This document shows positions 30,247-38,269 of a stretch of 64,000 nt of DNA, in pieces; position 1 is the first letter of the stretch, and every line of letters starts with the position of its first letter. The notes beneath the pieces were generated by a model that worked only from the letters and a program-made list of their open reading frames with translations, did not search any database and was not told where the DNA came from. The position numbers were made by a program, and so were the translations under genes. Origin of the DNA: a virus. The stretch is taken from positions 1 to 64,000 of the IMG/VR virus record IMGVR_UViG_3300046457_000118; one strand, given 5' to 3'.

Positions 30247-32687
30247 GTGAGCAGAAAGATTTTGTGACACATGCCGTCATTGGCGGCGGTCAGACCATCG
30301 ACTTCGGGATTTCCAACAGTGCCGAGTTCTTCAACATCCTGTCCTCGACCTTGTACAAGGATCAAATTCTGGCAGTGGTACGTGAAGTGCTCTGCAATGC
30401 GTGGGATGCCCATATCGAAGCTGGCTGCACCGACAAGCCAGTTGAAATCACTTTGACTGACGACAAATTCGTCATCAAGGATTTCGGCAAGGGTATCCAC
30501 CGGGATGACATGGGCCTGATCTACGGCACCTATGGTAACTCGACCAAGAAGAACGATGGCAAGCAGACGGGTGGCTTCGGCCTTGGCTGCAAGGCACCGT
30601 TTGCGTACACCGATCACTTCGAGGTCCAATCGAACCATGATCATGTGCGTACCATCTACAACCTGTCCAAGTCGAGTGCACAGGCTCAAGGCAAGCCAGG
30701 TATCGTACCGATTGCCAGCTTTCCATCCTTGGAGACTGGCTTGCAGGTGTCGATCCCTGTCTTGAACAGCGATGACCATCGCCGCTTCCGTCACCTGATC
30801 CGTCGCATCGTCCGTAATGGCGACATGAACATGAAGCTTAACGGTGAGCAGTTGCCTCGTCTCGGATTCGATACGAGTGCGGCCAACGTCATGATCACAC
30901 TCGACGAGTCTGTCATCGACAACCAGACCCGCATCATGGTCCGGTACGGCAACGTGATCTATCCGGTGGACAAAGCCAATGAACTGGCCAACCTGTATTC
31001 GCGGATCGTCGATCATCTGCACAAGATGAGCCACTACGACAGGAAGTACAGCATCATCTTCCAGGCACCGCCGCACTCCATCGCCGTCACGCCAAGCCGT
31101 GAATCGCTGTCGATGCAGGGACATACCACCAAGACCCTGACCACGTTATTCAGTGACTTCCTGACCATGGTGGCACAGGACTTCCCGCTTGTATGCGACG
31201 AGTTTGCCATCGCTGCGGTGGACGAAGCGGTCAAGGAAGAACGCATCGACAACCTGCTTGATCCGGAGGGACGCTTACCCATCAAGAAGGCTAATGCCTT
31301 CGTGCCATCGCGTATCACCGATCTGATCACGATGGCTCGTCGCTTCATGGAGACGAACTACCCGCAGGATATCCAGTTTCGCAAGCGTGACATCGCCTAC
31401 CGGCTGAAGGAGATGGTCAAGGCCAAGCAACTGGATCGTGGCTTGGTGCAGACCTATCTGCGTGCACTGGATACGGTGGCCGGTCATGGCACTTACAACC
31501 GTCAAAGCAGCGACTGGTTGCAGAAGCATGTGATAGGTCGTCTGGCAGGCAAGCTGATCAAGTCCGGCCTGCTGGTAGACAAGTTGTACGTGTTCGATCC
31601 GGAAGACCAGAATGCTCCACGAGGCTACAACCGTGGCAAGGCAGAAGTTCCGATTGTCCATGCAAGCAAAGTCTGTCCACAGCATCTGTTCAATACCTTG
31701 CCTTACCTGCGCAACATCGTGGTGCTGGCGACCTCTACCCATAACTTGGGGGAACGCTGCAAGAAACATGATGTCTTCAAGAAGCTGGGTGCTTCCACTG
31801 GCTTCGTGTTCTACCATGTCGGCCTGAAGAAATCGGACCGGGAACAGGCAGTCGCCTTCTTCCAAACCACAGGCATGCAAGTGGTGGACCTGACCTTCAA
31901 GCAAGAGTGGGAGATCGAGAAGTACAACGGTGTGCCTGTGACGCTGGCACCTCGCAAAAAGGCCAAGAAAGGTGTGGCTTGCCTAACCAGTGTCCTAGCG
32001 GATAAAGGCTCGATTTACCTGTCGAACTTCATGGAAGAGGATGCTGCCCGCATCGAGAATCCCGAGTTCATGGTCGAGGTATCGCTGCGTAATGACGTGT
32101 CCAAGCACTCATTGGGTTACGACTGGAATGGTGTGGCTTCACGCTATGTCGTTGACCTGTTCGGTGACAAGGGCGGCATCACAAACAACTCGGCCATCAT
32201 GGAGAAGTGGCTGGCTACCGGTGCCAAGAAGATGATCGACTACGTGCAGGAGAAGGTTTGCCTGTACATGACAACCAGTCCCACGATCCAAGAGTACTGG
32301 CAGTACAACTTTGATCGGGTGCAGGCGATTGATGGCATGAGCTACTCAAGTCTGCATGGCACGATCTATGGCAATAAAAAGTTGCGTGCTGAGTACGGGC
32401 TGGTGGACAACCTGACCGAAGAAGACAAGAAGTACATGTGCCTGTGGGACGTGCTAGTGAACAAGCACTATCGGTACTCCACCACACCTGCGGAAGTACT
32501 CAAGGTCAAGGAACACTTGAAGAACATCCCCATTCATCAGGCCAACCTTGATCTGGTAAAGAAGTTCAAAGGCAACAGACTACTTAATGTGATCAATGAT
32601 CATGGTTTGTCCAGCATCATCAACAAAGGTAGCCCTACCGAAGCAGAGGAAGCCATCGCCCTGCTCAATCGCATCCTCAACAAATAA
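30237..32687 (+). CDS. rIIA-like GHKL ATPase protein
   Basis: 816 residues. GHKL fold at 40-200: N-box REVLCNAWDAH (Glu50, Asn54, Asp57), G1 box DFGKGI (82-87), G2 box GFGLGCKAPFAY (about 113-124). Then TPSRESLSM (about 288), typical of rIIA-like proteins and Hsp90-type middle domains. C-terminal 400 residues are unassigned. T4 rIIA is membrane-linked and counters exclusion by prophage functions. A rIIB-like gene follows 9 bp later, as in T4 and in N4-type phages. Anti-defence function here is inference. Confidence 0.88.
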   Translation: MQVSEQKDFVTHAVIGGGQTIDFGISNSAEFFNILSSTLYKDQILAVVREVLCNAWDAHIEAGCTDKPVEITLTDDKFVIKDFGKGIHRDDMGLIYGTYGNSTKKNDGKQTGGFGLGCKAPFAYTDHFEVQSNHDHVRTIYNLSKSSAQAQGKPGIVPIASFPSLETGLQVSIPVLNSDDHRRFRHLIRRIVRNGDMNMKLNGEQLPRLGFDTSAANVMITLDESVIDNQTRIMVRYGNVIYPVDKANELANLYSRIVDHLHKMSHYDRKYSIIFQAPPHSIAVTPSRESLSMQGHTTKTLTTLFSDFLTMVAQDFPLVCDEFAIAAVDEAVKEERIDNLLDPEGRLPIKKANAFVPSRITDLITMARRFMETNYPQDIQFRKRDIAYRLKEMVKAKQLDRGLVQTYLRALDTVAGHGTYNRQSSDWLQKHVIGRLAGKLIKSGLLVDKLYVFDPEDQNAPRGYNRGKAEVPIVHASKVCPQHLFNTLPYLRNIVVLATSTHNLGERCKKHDVFKKLGASTGFVFYHVGLKKSDREQAVAFFQTTGMQVVDLTFKQEWEIEKYNGVPVTLAPRKKAKKGVACLTSVLADKGSIYLSNFMEEDAARIENPEFMVEVSLRNDVSKHSLGYDWNGVASRYVVDLFGDKGGITNNSAIMEKWLATGAKKMIDYVQEKVCLYMTTSPTIQEYWQYNFDRVQAIDGMSYSSLHGTIYGNKKLRAEYGLVDNLTEEDKKYMCLWDVLVNKHYRYSTTPAEVLKVKEHLKNIPIHQANLDLVKKFKGNRLLNVINDHGLSSIINKGSPTEAEEAIALLNRILNK

Positions 32688-32696
32688 AGGAAACCA

Positions 32697-34565
32697 ATGA
32701 ATACCATTCGCATCGTGGCGGCTGTCGTCGATACCCGGCAGCTCACCATCTACAAGGAAGACGGTAGCACCATGCTGATCCCGCAAGGCGATCCGCGTCT
32801 GCGTCGTATCCTCGAAGTCGCTACCCCGCAGTTGCAGTCGCAGGGATGGGCCGACGTGGAAATCTCGGAAGTGGCAGAGAACAGCTATGCCGACTTTCAA
32901 GAACAGTCGAAGGGCATCCGCTTTTTTCGTGTGGCGAAGGAACGACTCAAAAAGCTGCTCAAGCTGGAAGATACTCCCAACAACGGTCACGTTGAATCGC
33001 AGGTGGTAGGTTCGGTGCCTAAGCCCCCGTCGCCTGCCGCCACTGTCCAACCGGCTACGCCGGTCGGCGTGGCTACGGCTCCGGTGGCTACAGAGGATGA
33101 TGACACTGTACCGGTACTGACGGATGTGTTGGTGCAGGGTACCGATGATCAGGAAGAGACCTTCGAGCCAGTCGAACAGGTACCGGAAACCAAGGTCGAA
33201 CAGACCATGAGTGCCATCGACGAAATTATCGCCCATGCTGTGCCGGTCACGGACCCGAACTTCCATGAGCGGGACATCGTGAAGCAGCGTCCGATGGCAA
33301 TCGGCGGCTCGACCTCGAATGATCACCCGAACGACTCGGCAGAAGACACCATCATCGCCGTGGTCAACGACAAGGTGATCCCCGGTGTCGAACTGATCAA
33401 GTCGCAGTTCGGTCGTGCGGCCAAGATGGGTTCGACCAAAGGCGTTGAGCGTTTCCTCGAACGTCTTGCCGGTGTCATCGAGTCGCGGTCGCACTCGGTC
33501 GAAGACCTGCTGAAGTTCATGGAACGTGCGGACCTGCCCATCGCTGACGACGGCTCGATTATCATCTACAAGGTACTGCGTCGTTTCGGCGACAAGTACG
33601 TGGACTGCCACACCGGCAACGTCCAGCAGTGGGTGGGTGCCTACGTCTGCATGGACCCTTCGCTGGTGGACCGCAACCGCAACAACGAGTGCAGCAATGG
33701 CCTGCACGTCGCTCGCCGTGGTTACATCAGTGGCTTCAGCGGTAACGTCTGCGTGCTCGCCAAGCTCGCGCCGGAAGACGTGATCACGGTCCCGACCTAC
33801 GACGCCAACAAGATGCGTGTCTGCGGATACCACATCCTGAAGGAACTGCCGGATGGCCTGTACTCGCTGCTGAAGTCCAACCGTGCCATCACGCAGACGG
33901 ACGATGGCAAGCGTATCCTCGCTGATGCCATCAGTGGCAACCACGTCCGGAAGACGCATGAGGTCCGCATCACCGGTAGCAGGGGTGCGGGTGTCATCGT
34001 CAAGGACATCCCGAAGGATGAGGAACCGGCTCCGATCCTGACACCGGAAGCTCCGGCAGAAGTGGAAGCCATCCCGGATGATCACAGCACGGCTGACAAG
34101 CCTGTCGTACCGGCTGAAGTCGAGCAGGTGGCACAGGCTACCCTGACCCGTAAGGAGCAGGCACAGAAGCTGTACGATCTGTGGCAGCAGGCCAGTACGG
34201 AGGCCGAGAAGTCCACGGCTCTGGATGCACTGGTGCTGTTCAAGAAAGCGGCCAAGGTAGGCTGGGATCGTCTCGGTATTCCTGATCCGACTGCAACTGG
34301 AGCCATTGCACCACAAGGTACACCAGCCAAGATAAAGCTGACTACCGCAGCCAAGCAGACTGCTCCGGTCAAGCAGGCTCTGCCTGCTGCGTCGGAAGGC
34401 TCCCCTCGTGAGCGTATCGCCAAGCTGATGGAGATCGGTCTGGACTCCGCTGGCGTGGCCCAGAAGGTCTACGACATCAAGAAGGCGTCGAAGAAAAGCT
34501 GGGAAGTCCTTGGCTTGACAGGAGAACAGTCGGCCAAGGTGCTCAAGGCTATCGGAAAGGAGTAA
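32697..34565 (+). CDS. rIIB-like protein
   Basis: 622 residues, AAAGGAAA upstream. N-terminal beta-rich part (VVDTRQLTIYKEDGSTMLIPQGDPRL). Low-complexity Pro/Thr/Val linker at about 105-160. Central rIIB domain with VKFMERADLPIADDGSIIIYKVLRR, YVDCHTGNVQQWVGAYVCM, NECSNGLHVARRGYISGF and VPTYDANKMRVCGYHIL, the characteristic rIIB core. C-terminal Lys/Ala-rich repeats around two DxLV..KKAxKxGWD/KASKKSWEVLG units (about 505-545, 585-612), probably small helical DNA- or protein-binding modules. Partner of the rIIA-like protein directly upstream. Confidence 0.85.
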   Translation: MNTIRIVAAVVDTRQLTIYKEDGSTMLIPQGDPRLRRILEVATPQLQSQGWADVEISEVAENSYADFQEQSKGIRFFRVAKERLKKLLKLEDTPNNGHVESQVVGSVPKPPSPAATVQPATPVGVATAPVATEDDDTVPVLTDVLVQGTDDQEETFEPVEQVPETKVEQTMSAIDEIIAHAVPVTDPNFHERDIVKQRPMAIGGSTSNDHPNDSAEDTIIAVVNDKVIPGVELIKSQFGRAAKMGSTKGVERFLERLAGVIESRSHSVEDLLKFMERADLPIADDGSIIIYKVLRRFGDKYVDCHTGNVQQWVGAYVCMDPSLVDRNRNNECSNGLHVARRGYISGFSGNVCVLAKLAPEDVITVPTYDANKMRVCGYHILKELPDGLYSLLKSNRAITQTDDGKRILADAISGNHVRKTHEVRITGSRGAGVIVKDIPKDEEPAPILTPEAPAEVEAIPDDHSTADKPVVPAEVEQVAQATLTRKEQAQKLYDLWQQASTEAEKSTALDALVLFKKAAKVGWDRLGIPDPTATGAIAPQGTPAKIKLTTAAKQTAPVKQALPAASEGSPRERIAKLMEIGLDSAGVAQKVYDIKKASKKSWEVLGLTGEQSAKVLKAIGKE

Positions 34566-34568
34566 TCC

Positions 34569-34838
34569 ATGAGCGACTTCAACACCAAGGTGCAAGGCAT
34601 ACCTTGTGTGTGCCGAGTCACCCACTACCGGCCTGCTGTACCGGGCCGGATCAGTGGTCCACCGGAAGACTGCTATCCGGACGAGCCTTCAGAGTTCGAG
34701 TTTGAACTCCTGAACACCAGTGGCAAGGGTGCACCGATGTTCTGGCTTCAGAAGAAGGTGACCGACGAAGACGAAGCCAGATTGCAAGATGAGTACGAAG
34801 CCCATGTCACTGCCATCAAGCATGGGATGGACTTCTGA
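34569..34838 (+). CDS. Small protein, unknown
   Basis: 89 residues, AAGGAG upstream, three bases after the rIIB-like stop. VQGIPCVCRVTHYRPAVPGRISGPPEDCYPDEPSEFEFELL recurs as a small beta-rich phage family of unknown role, with three Cys that could bind metal. C-terminus is acidic and helical. Confidence 0.6.
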   Translation: MSDFNTKVQGIPCVCRVTHYRPAVPGRISGPPEDCYPDEPSEFEFELLNTSGKGAPMFWLQKKVTDEDEARLQDEYEAHVTAIKHGMDF

Positions 34839-34993
34839 TGGAACCTTACGATCCCATCTACTTCGACTTGGTTAAACAGGAAGGCAAGCTGTCACCTGAA
34901 TTGGAAAGGCTTTACCAGTCCCTGAAGGCCATGACCGAATCGAAACCTGAACCGTATCGGCATCCGTTCCTGAACGGTGAAACTCAAGAGTAA
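34838..34993 (+). CDS. Small acidic protein, unknown
   Basis: 51 residues. The start shares its A with the previous stop (TGATG). Begins MEPYDPIYFDLVKQEGKLSPE; one or two short helices. Supported by tight coupling only. Confidence 0.5.
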   Translation: MEPYDPIYFDLVKQEGKLSPELERLYQSLKAMTESKPEPYRHPFLNGETQE

Positions 34994-35004
34994 TCAATCC
35001 CGCT

Positions 35005-35034
35005 CCCTCGGCAACGAGGGGGCATCATCCCCCC
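35005..35034 (+). other. Intergenic hairpin, CCCTCG family
   Basis: CCCTCG-GCAA-CGAGGG (35005-35020), competing with GGGGG-CATCAT-CCCCC (35018-35034), just before the VWA gene. The CCCTCG...CGAGGG stem recurs at 57781, and a related CCCTC...GAGGG at 57733. Confidence 0.6.
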
Positions 35035-35046
35035 AAAGAGGAAACC

Positions 35047-36363
35047 ATGAAACAACAGAAGACGTATTTCGCGTGGATCAACGACCATTCCGGTTCGATG
35101 CAGGACATTGCCCAAGCGGCCCTGAAGGACTTCAACGCGAACATTGAAGCAGTCGTGCAAGCCACCAGTGACAAGAAGTTGGACGCCATCGTGTCCGTGA
35201 TTCGTCTGGGCATCGGTGATTCGGGGCGTGGTGTCGAGCGCACCATCGTGAACTCGAATCCCCATGTCCTGAAGCCGATGGAGGACTGGCCAACGCCGGG
35301 TGGTACACCGCTGTATGATGCCATCGGCAATGCCATCGAACTGGGTGAATCCCTGCCGGATGCCAAGGAAGACCATGTGTCCTTCCTGATCACCATCACC
35401 ACGGACGGAGATGAACTGCATTCGCAAAAGTACAACGGCTTCACGATCAAGAAGCGGATCAAGGAAATGCAGGATACCGGTCGCTGGACCTTCGTGTTCC
35501 GTGTCCCGGCATCGTGTGTCGATGCAGTCAAAGACCTTGGCGTCCCGTTGGACAACATCCAGGCGTGGGATGTCAGTGAGAAGGGCATGGCCCAATCGAC
35601 CGCTGCAACCGCAGCCGCCATCGATTCCTACGTCACCACCCGTGCATCCGGCAAGAAGGCGACTGGCGGCTTTTTCGCCAATGCCACCAACGTCAACCTC
35701 GCCCAACTGGACGATGTATCGGCCCAGTACAAGCTGTACGTGGTGCCGGATGTCGATGCCGATGACGGCATGATGATCAGTGCCTTCATGCTGCGTCATC
35801 GCATGCAGTACCTGAAAGGTGCAGCCTTCTACCAACTGGTGAAGACCGAATCGAAGGTCGGTCCGGACAAGGCGATCCTGATCCAAGAGCGCACCACCGG
35901 CAAGGTGTACGGTGGCCAGCAGGCACGTGACATGCTGGGCATCCCACGCGGTCAGAACGCACGTCTGCATCCGGGTCAGCTTACCGGCTACAACGTGTTC
36001 ATCCAGTCCACTTCGTGGAACCGCAAGCTGCCCAAGGGTACTGGCGTGCTGTACAACGACAAGCTGGGTGTGCCGTTCACGCAGGAAGAACTCGACCGCT
36101 TCACGCTGCCCGCTGCACCGAAGGTCGTTCCCTCGGCACCGGTCTCGGCTATGCTGCCGGAAGTGAACAACACCAGCGGCAAGCCGGTGAAGTCCACTAT
36201 GCCGATCACGCAGCCATTGCAACCGGTGTTCTACAACACCCGTGACGATGCGCGTCGTGACAAGCAGATGAACGGTGCCGACTACATCGATCTGGGCAGC
36301 GACAAGCCAAAGGGTCAACGCTTTCAGCAGACCAAGCGTCCAAGCCACAAGCAGACGGCGTAA
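35047..36363 (+). CDS. VWA-domain protein, second in this phage
   Basis: 438 residues, AGAGGAAA upstream. VWA domain about 1-185 with MIDAS DHSGS (Asp13, Ser15, Ser17), Thr in PGGTPLYDAIG (about 87) and TTDGDE (about 120). Residues 215-345 form a separate basic beta-rich region (RTTGKVYGGQQARDMLGIPRGQNARLHPG, SWNRKLPKGTGVLYN). The tail is disordered and Lys-rich. It lies at the end of the rII-like operon and before a terminator, away from the MoxR ATPase. Metal-dependent binding of a protein partner is expected. The role is unknown. Confidence 0.8.
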   Translation: MKQQKTYFAWINDHSGSMQDIAQAALKDFNANIEAVVQATSDKKLDAIVSVIRLGIGDSGRGVERTIVNSNPHVLKPMEDWPTPGGTPLYDAIGNAIELGESLPDAKEDHVSFLITITTDGDELHSQKYNGFTIKKRIKEMQDTGRWTFVFRVPASCVDAVKDLGVPLDNIQAWDVSEKGMAQSTAATAAAIDSYVTTRASGKKATGGFFANATNVNLAQLDDVSAQYKLYVVPDVDADDGMMISAFMLRHRMQYLKGAAFYQLVKTESKVGPDKAILIQERTTGKVYGGQQARDMLGIPRGQNARLHPGQLTGYNVFIQSTSWNRKLPKGTGVLYNDKLGVPFTQEELDRFTLPAAPKVVPSAPVSAMLPEVNNTSGKPVKSTMPITQPLQPVFYNTRDDARRDKQMNGADYIDLGSDKPKGQRFQQTKRPSHKQTA

Positions 36364-36369
36364 AAACAC

Positions 36370-36395
36370 AAAAGCCACCTCGTGGGTGGCTTCGG
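36370..36395. terminator. Terminator between convergent operons
   Basis: AAGCCACC-TCGTG-GGTGGCTT, 8-bp stem. The T-tract is good in the minus direction (TTTTGTGTTTTT) and weak in the plus direction. The following 80 bp (36396-36475) hold no gene. Confidence 0.75.
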
Positions 36396-36475
36396 TGTAG
36401 ATAAGGATCACCTTCCTTTCGGTAGTTGATGCGTTGCTCTAAGTAAATAATATTTGCTCAGGGTACTAGCGTCAA

Positions 36476-36757
36476 CTACTTTTTTCCTGCAAGGGCGGCA
36501 GTCCGACAGATGTTGTACTGACCGCCCACTTCCACCAGCTTGCTTACCGTGGCACCGAAGGAACCGTCACTGAGCGGCGTCAGTTCCGGACACGCTGCGA
36601 TCACCAACGGGTCCGGTCTTGCCGGTAAGGGCTGCGTTGATGTTGCGCAGGACTGAAGGGTCATTGACACAATCATGATAAACAGGATTGTCTCTAACGA
36701 TTGTCTCCACTTGCCCTTTGATGGTCGTGTTGCGTACCACGATCTTACTGATTGCAT
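36476..36757 (-). CDS. Outer-membrane spanin lipoprotein (o-spanin, Rz1-like)
   Basis: 93 residues if started at ATG 36757, which has AGGAG six bases upstream (an ATG at 36772 lies before that site). Signal sequence with basic region (RPSKGKWRQ), hydrophobic helix (ETILFIMIVSMTLQ) and lipobox LQSC, giving a lipidated Cys. Pro-rich mature part. It is nested in a different frame largely within the i-spanin gene, the classic Rz/Rz1 arrangement, and completes outer-membrane disruption. Confidence 0.82.
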   Translation of the reverse strand: MQSVRSWYATRPSKGKWRQSLETILFIMIVSMTLQSCATSTQPLPARPDPLVIAACPELTPLSDGSFGATVSKLVEVGGQYNICRTAALAGKK

Positions 36758-36923
36758 CTGCTGCTCCTTCATTCGCCATTTTGCGAGTATCTTCGATAAC
36801 CTGCTTCAGTTCAGCAGCCTTGGCTTTGTCCGAAGAGGACTTGTAGTCCATGCCAAACCAGAAAGCACCGATTACCGAAGCTATCCACAAGAACACGACG
36901 ATCAACAGTTCATTGATCTTCAT
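36567..36923 (-). CDS. Inner-membrane spanin (i-spanin, Rz-like)
   Basis: 118 residues. One N-terminal transmembrane segment (LLIVVFLWIASVIGAFWFG, about 6-24) then a periplasmic coiled coil (DKAKAAELKQVIEDTRKMANEG). Typical Rz topology. Overlaps the endolysin stop by four bases and hosts the o-spanin frame. Confidence 0.85.
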   Translation of the reverse strand: MKINELLIVVFLWIASVIGAFWFGMDYKSSSDKAKAAELKQVIEDTRKMANEGAADAISKIVVRNTTIKGQVETIVRDNPVYHDCVNDPSVLRNINAALTGKTGPVGDRSVSGTDAAQ

Positions 36924-37576
36924 GCCGCATCCCGTTCCAGCGTGTTCAGGGCTGTGTTGGTGGCGTACACACGTTCACTGTAGCCAACGGCATCACCGAT
37001 CTTGTCGGTCATTTTGCCAAGGTTGATGATGTCGGCTACCTTGTCCATCTTGCCCAGTTCAGCCTGTACCAGTGCTCCGGACGTAGCGAAGAACCATCCA
37101 GCCGAACGCATGGCACCTTCAGGAGAACGCAGCCAATCACCGATCTTGGCAGGCTGGATACCGAAGTAGTCAGCCGCCAGGAGTTGGTTCTTCTTGCCGG
37201 TGATCTGGAAGCCACCCGAACCACGATAACGCCAGCCATCGCCGGACTCCGGTGTGCCGTTACCCATGCGACCGGCGTACACGAAGTTCGCCAGTGCTTC
37301 CGGGTTACGGACGTAAGGCAGCGTCATGTCACGTGTCCTGAAACGACTGGGCCAGACTGCCATCAGGCGTTCCGGCGTCGTGTACATCAGGTTCTCGGCC
37401 ATGCGGGATAGGGAGTTGGTTTCCACCGACATCTCGGCCAAGAAATGGGCCACAGCACGGGTGGAACCGATCTTGAATTCGTCCAGTGCCTTGTTGATAT
37501 GGGGGAGGTATTGATTGATCACTGCCGGGCCAGCACCCGACATGATCTTGCCAAGTTGGAGTGCTGAGACTTGCAT
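36920..37576 (-). CDS. Endolysin, GH19 chitinase/lysozyme-like
   Basis: 218 residues from ATG 37576. Longer in-frame sequence to 37816 overlaps the holin gene and is rejected. GH19 features: AHFLAEMSVETNSLSRMAENLMY with catalytic-position Glu52 and Glu61, WRYRGSGGFQITG (about 119-131), and a C-terminal Trp/Phe helix (AGWFFATSG). It cleaves peptidoglycan glycan strands. No signal peptide, so it needs the holin. The start overlaps the holin stop. Confidence 0.88.
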   Translation of the reverse strand: MQVSALQLGKIMSGAGPAVINQYLPHINKALDEFKIGSTRAVAHFLAEMSVETNSLSRMAENLMYTTPERLMAVWPSRFRTRDMTLPYVRNPEALANFVYAGRMGNGTPESGDGWRYRGSGGFQITGKKNQLLAADYFGIQPAKIGDWLRSPEGAMRSAGWFFATSGALVQAELGKMDKVADIINLGKMTDKIGDAVGYSERVYATNTALNTLERDAA

Positions 37577-37962
37577 CACATGGCTTCCTTGATGTCTTTG
37601 GCGATCTCGGAGATGTCCTTGTTCTGGTTCTTCTGGATGTAGTTGAAGACCCAGCGTACCAAGGCCCATCCCGGCAAGCCAGCCGCAAAGATGATGCCGA
37701 TGACTGTCATGTTGCCAGTCGCCGTGCCCATCATGGATTGCAGTTGGTAGTGCTCGATGATGAAGGAACCACCGCAGACAGAGGCGATGACCGTGGAGAT
37801 AAGGCCTACAGCCCACTCCCTTGGACTACGTGGTGTCAACATGCACATGACAACGAGGGCGGATAGGCCAGCACCGATGCCTGCCAAGCCTCCAAGTGCC
37901 TTGAAGCCAAAGACACCTGCTGCGGTGCCGGAAATAGGTTCACTCATTGCTTGATCTTTCAT
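37576..37962 (-). CDS. Holin-like membrane protein
   Basis: 128 residues. Three hydrophobic segments, about 18-43 (VFGFKALGGLAGIGAGLSALVVMCML), 50-70 (WAVGLISTVIASVCGGSFII) and 82-108 (NMTVIGIIFAAGLPGWALVRWVF), then a charged tail QKNQNKDISEIAKDIKE. Position directly before the endolysin and overlapping it by one base supports a holin. Two starts five codons apart (MKDQAM) would differ by one Lys, like lambda S107/S105. Neither has a strong ribosome site. Confidence 0.78.
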   Translation of the reverse strand: MKDQAMSEPISGTAAGVFGFKALGGLAGIGAGLSALVVMCMLTPRSPREWAVGLISTVIASVCGGSFIIEHYQLQSMMGTATGNMTVIGIIFAAGLPGWALVRWVFNYIQKNQNKDISEIAKDIKEAM

Positions 37963-38269
37963 GGTGGGTCGCCAGTGGTTGTGGATGGTGGGTACACCCG
38001 GTGAAGCACTTCACGAGATAGTCCCGTTTCATGCTCCACCGATCCCTTCTGGCGAAAGGAGGACCAGCCATTGCAGCCGGTCATTTGGTGTATCTGCCGT
38101 GGTGGGCAGAGGGACAAGTGAACTAAAGCACATACAAATGCCTTCCGAGTGGTGTAGAAGGCATTTTACCCTGCCTGAGAGCAATAATTAACTCTCAGAA
38201 TCATTTTGTTCAGGATTTTTGCACATAAAAAAGGAGCCCGAAGGCTCCTTTTGTCAGGCTGCTAATGGA
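37963..38269. other. Intergenic region upstream of lysis operon
   Basis: 307 bp without a gene, except for the end of the tail gene's terminator. It holds two good hairpins: AAATGCCTTC-11-GAAGGCATTT (38136-38166) and CTGAGAG-10-CTCTCAG (38175-38198). It must contain the lysis promoter on the minus strand, but no consensus was recognised. Confidence 0.6.
38226..38252 (-). terminator. Terminator after tail adhesin gene
   Basis: On the minus strand GGAGCC-TTCG-GGCTCC followed by TTTTTT. Confidence 0.88.

Noticed and set aside
32580-34625. 681-codon minus-strand reading frame
   Set aside because: Antisense shadow of the rIIB-like gene; Arg/His/Leu-rich with no motif.
37980-38130. Possible tRNA-like fold upstream of the lysis operon
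   Set aside because: No T-arm GTTCRA sequence, no CCA end and no clover-leaf could be drawn.
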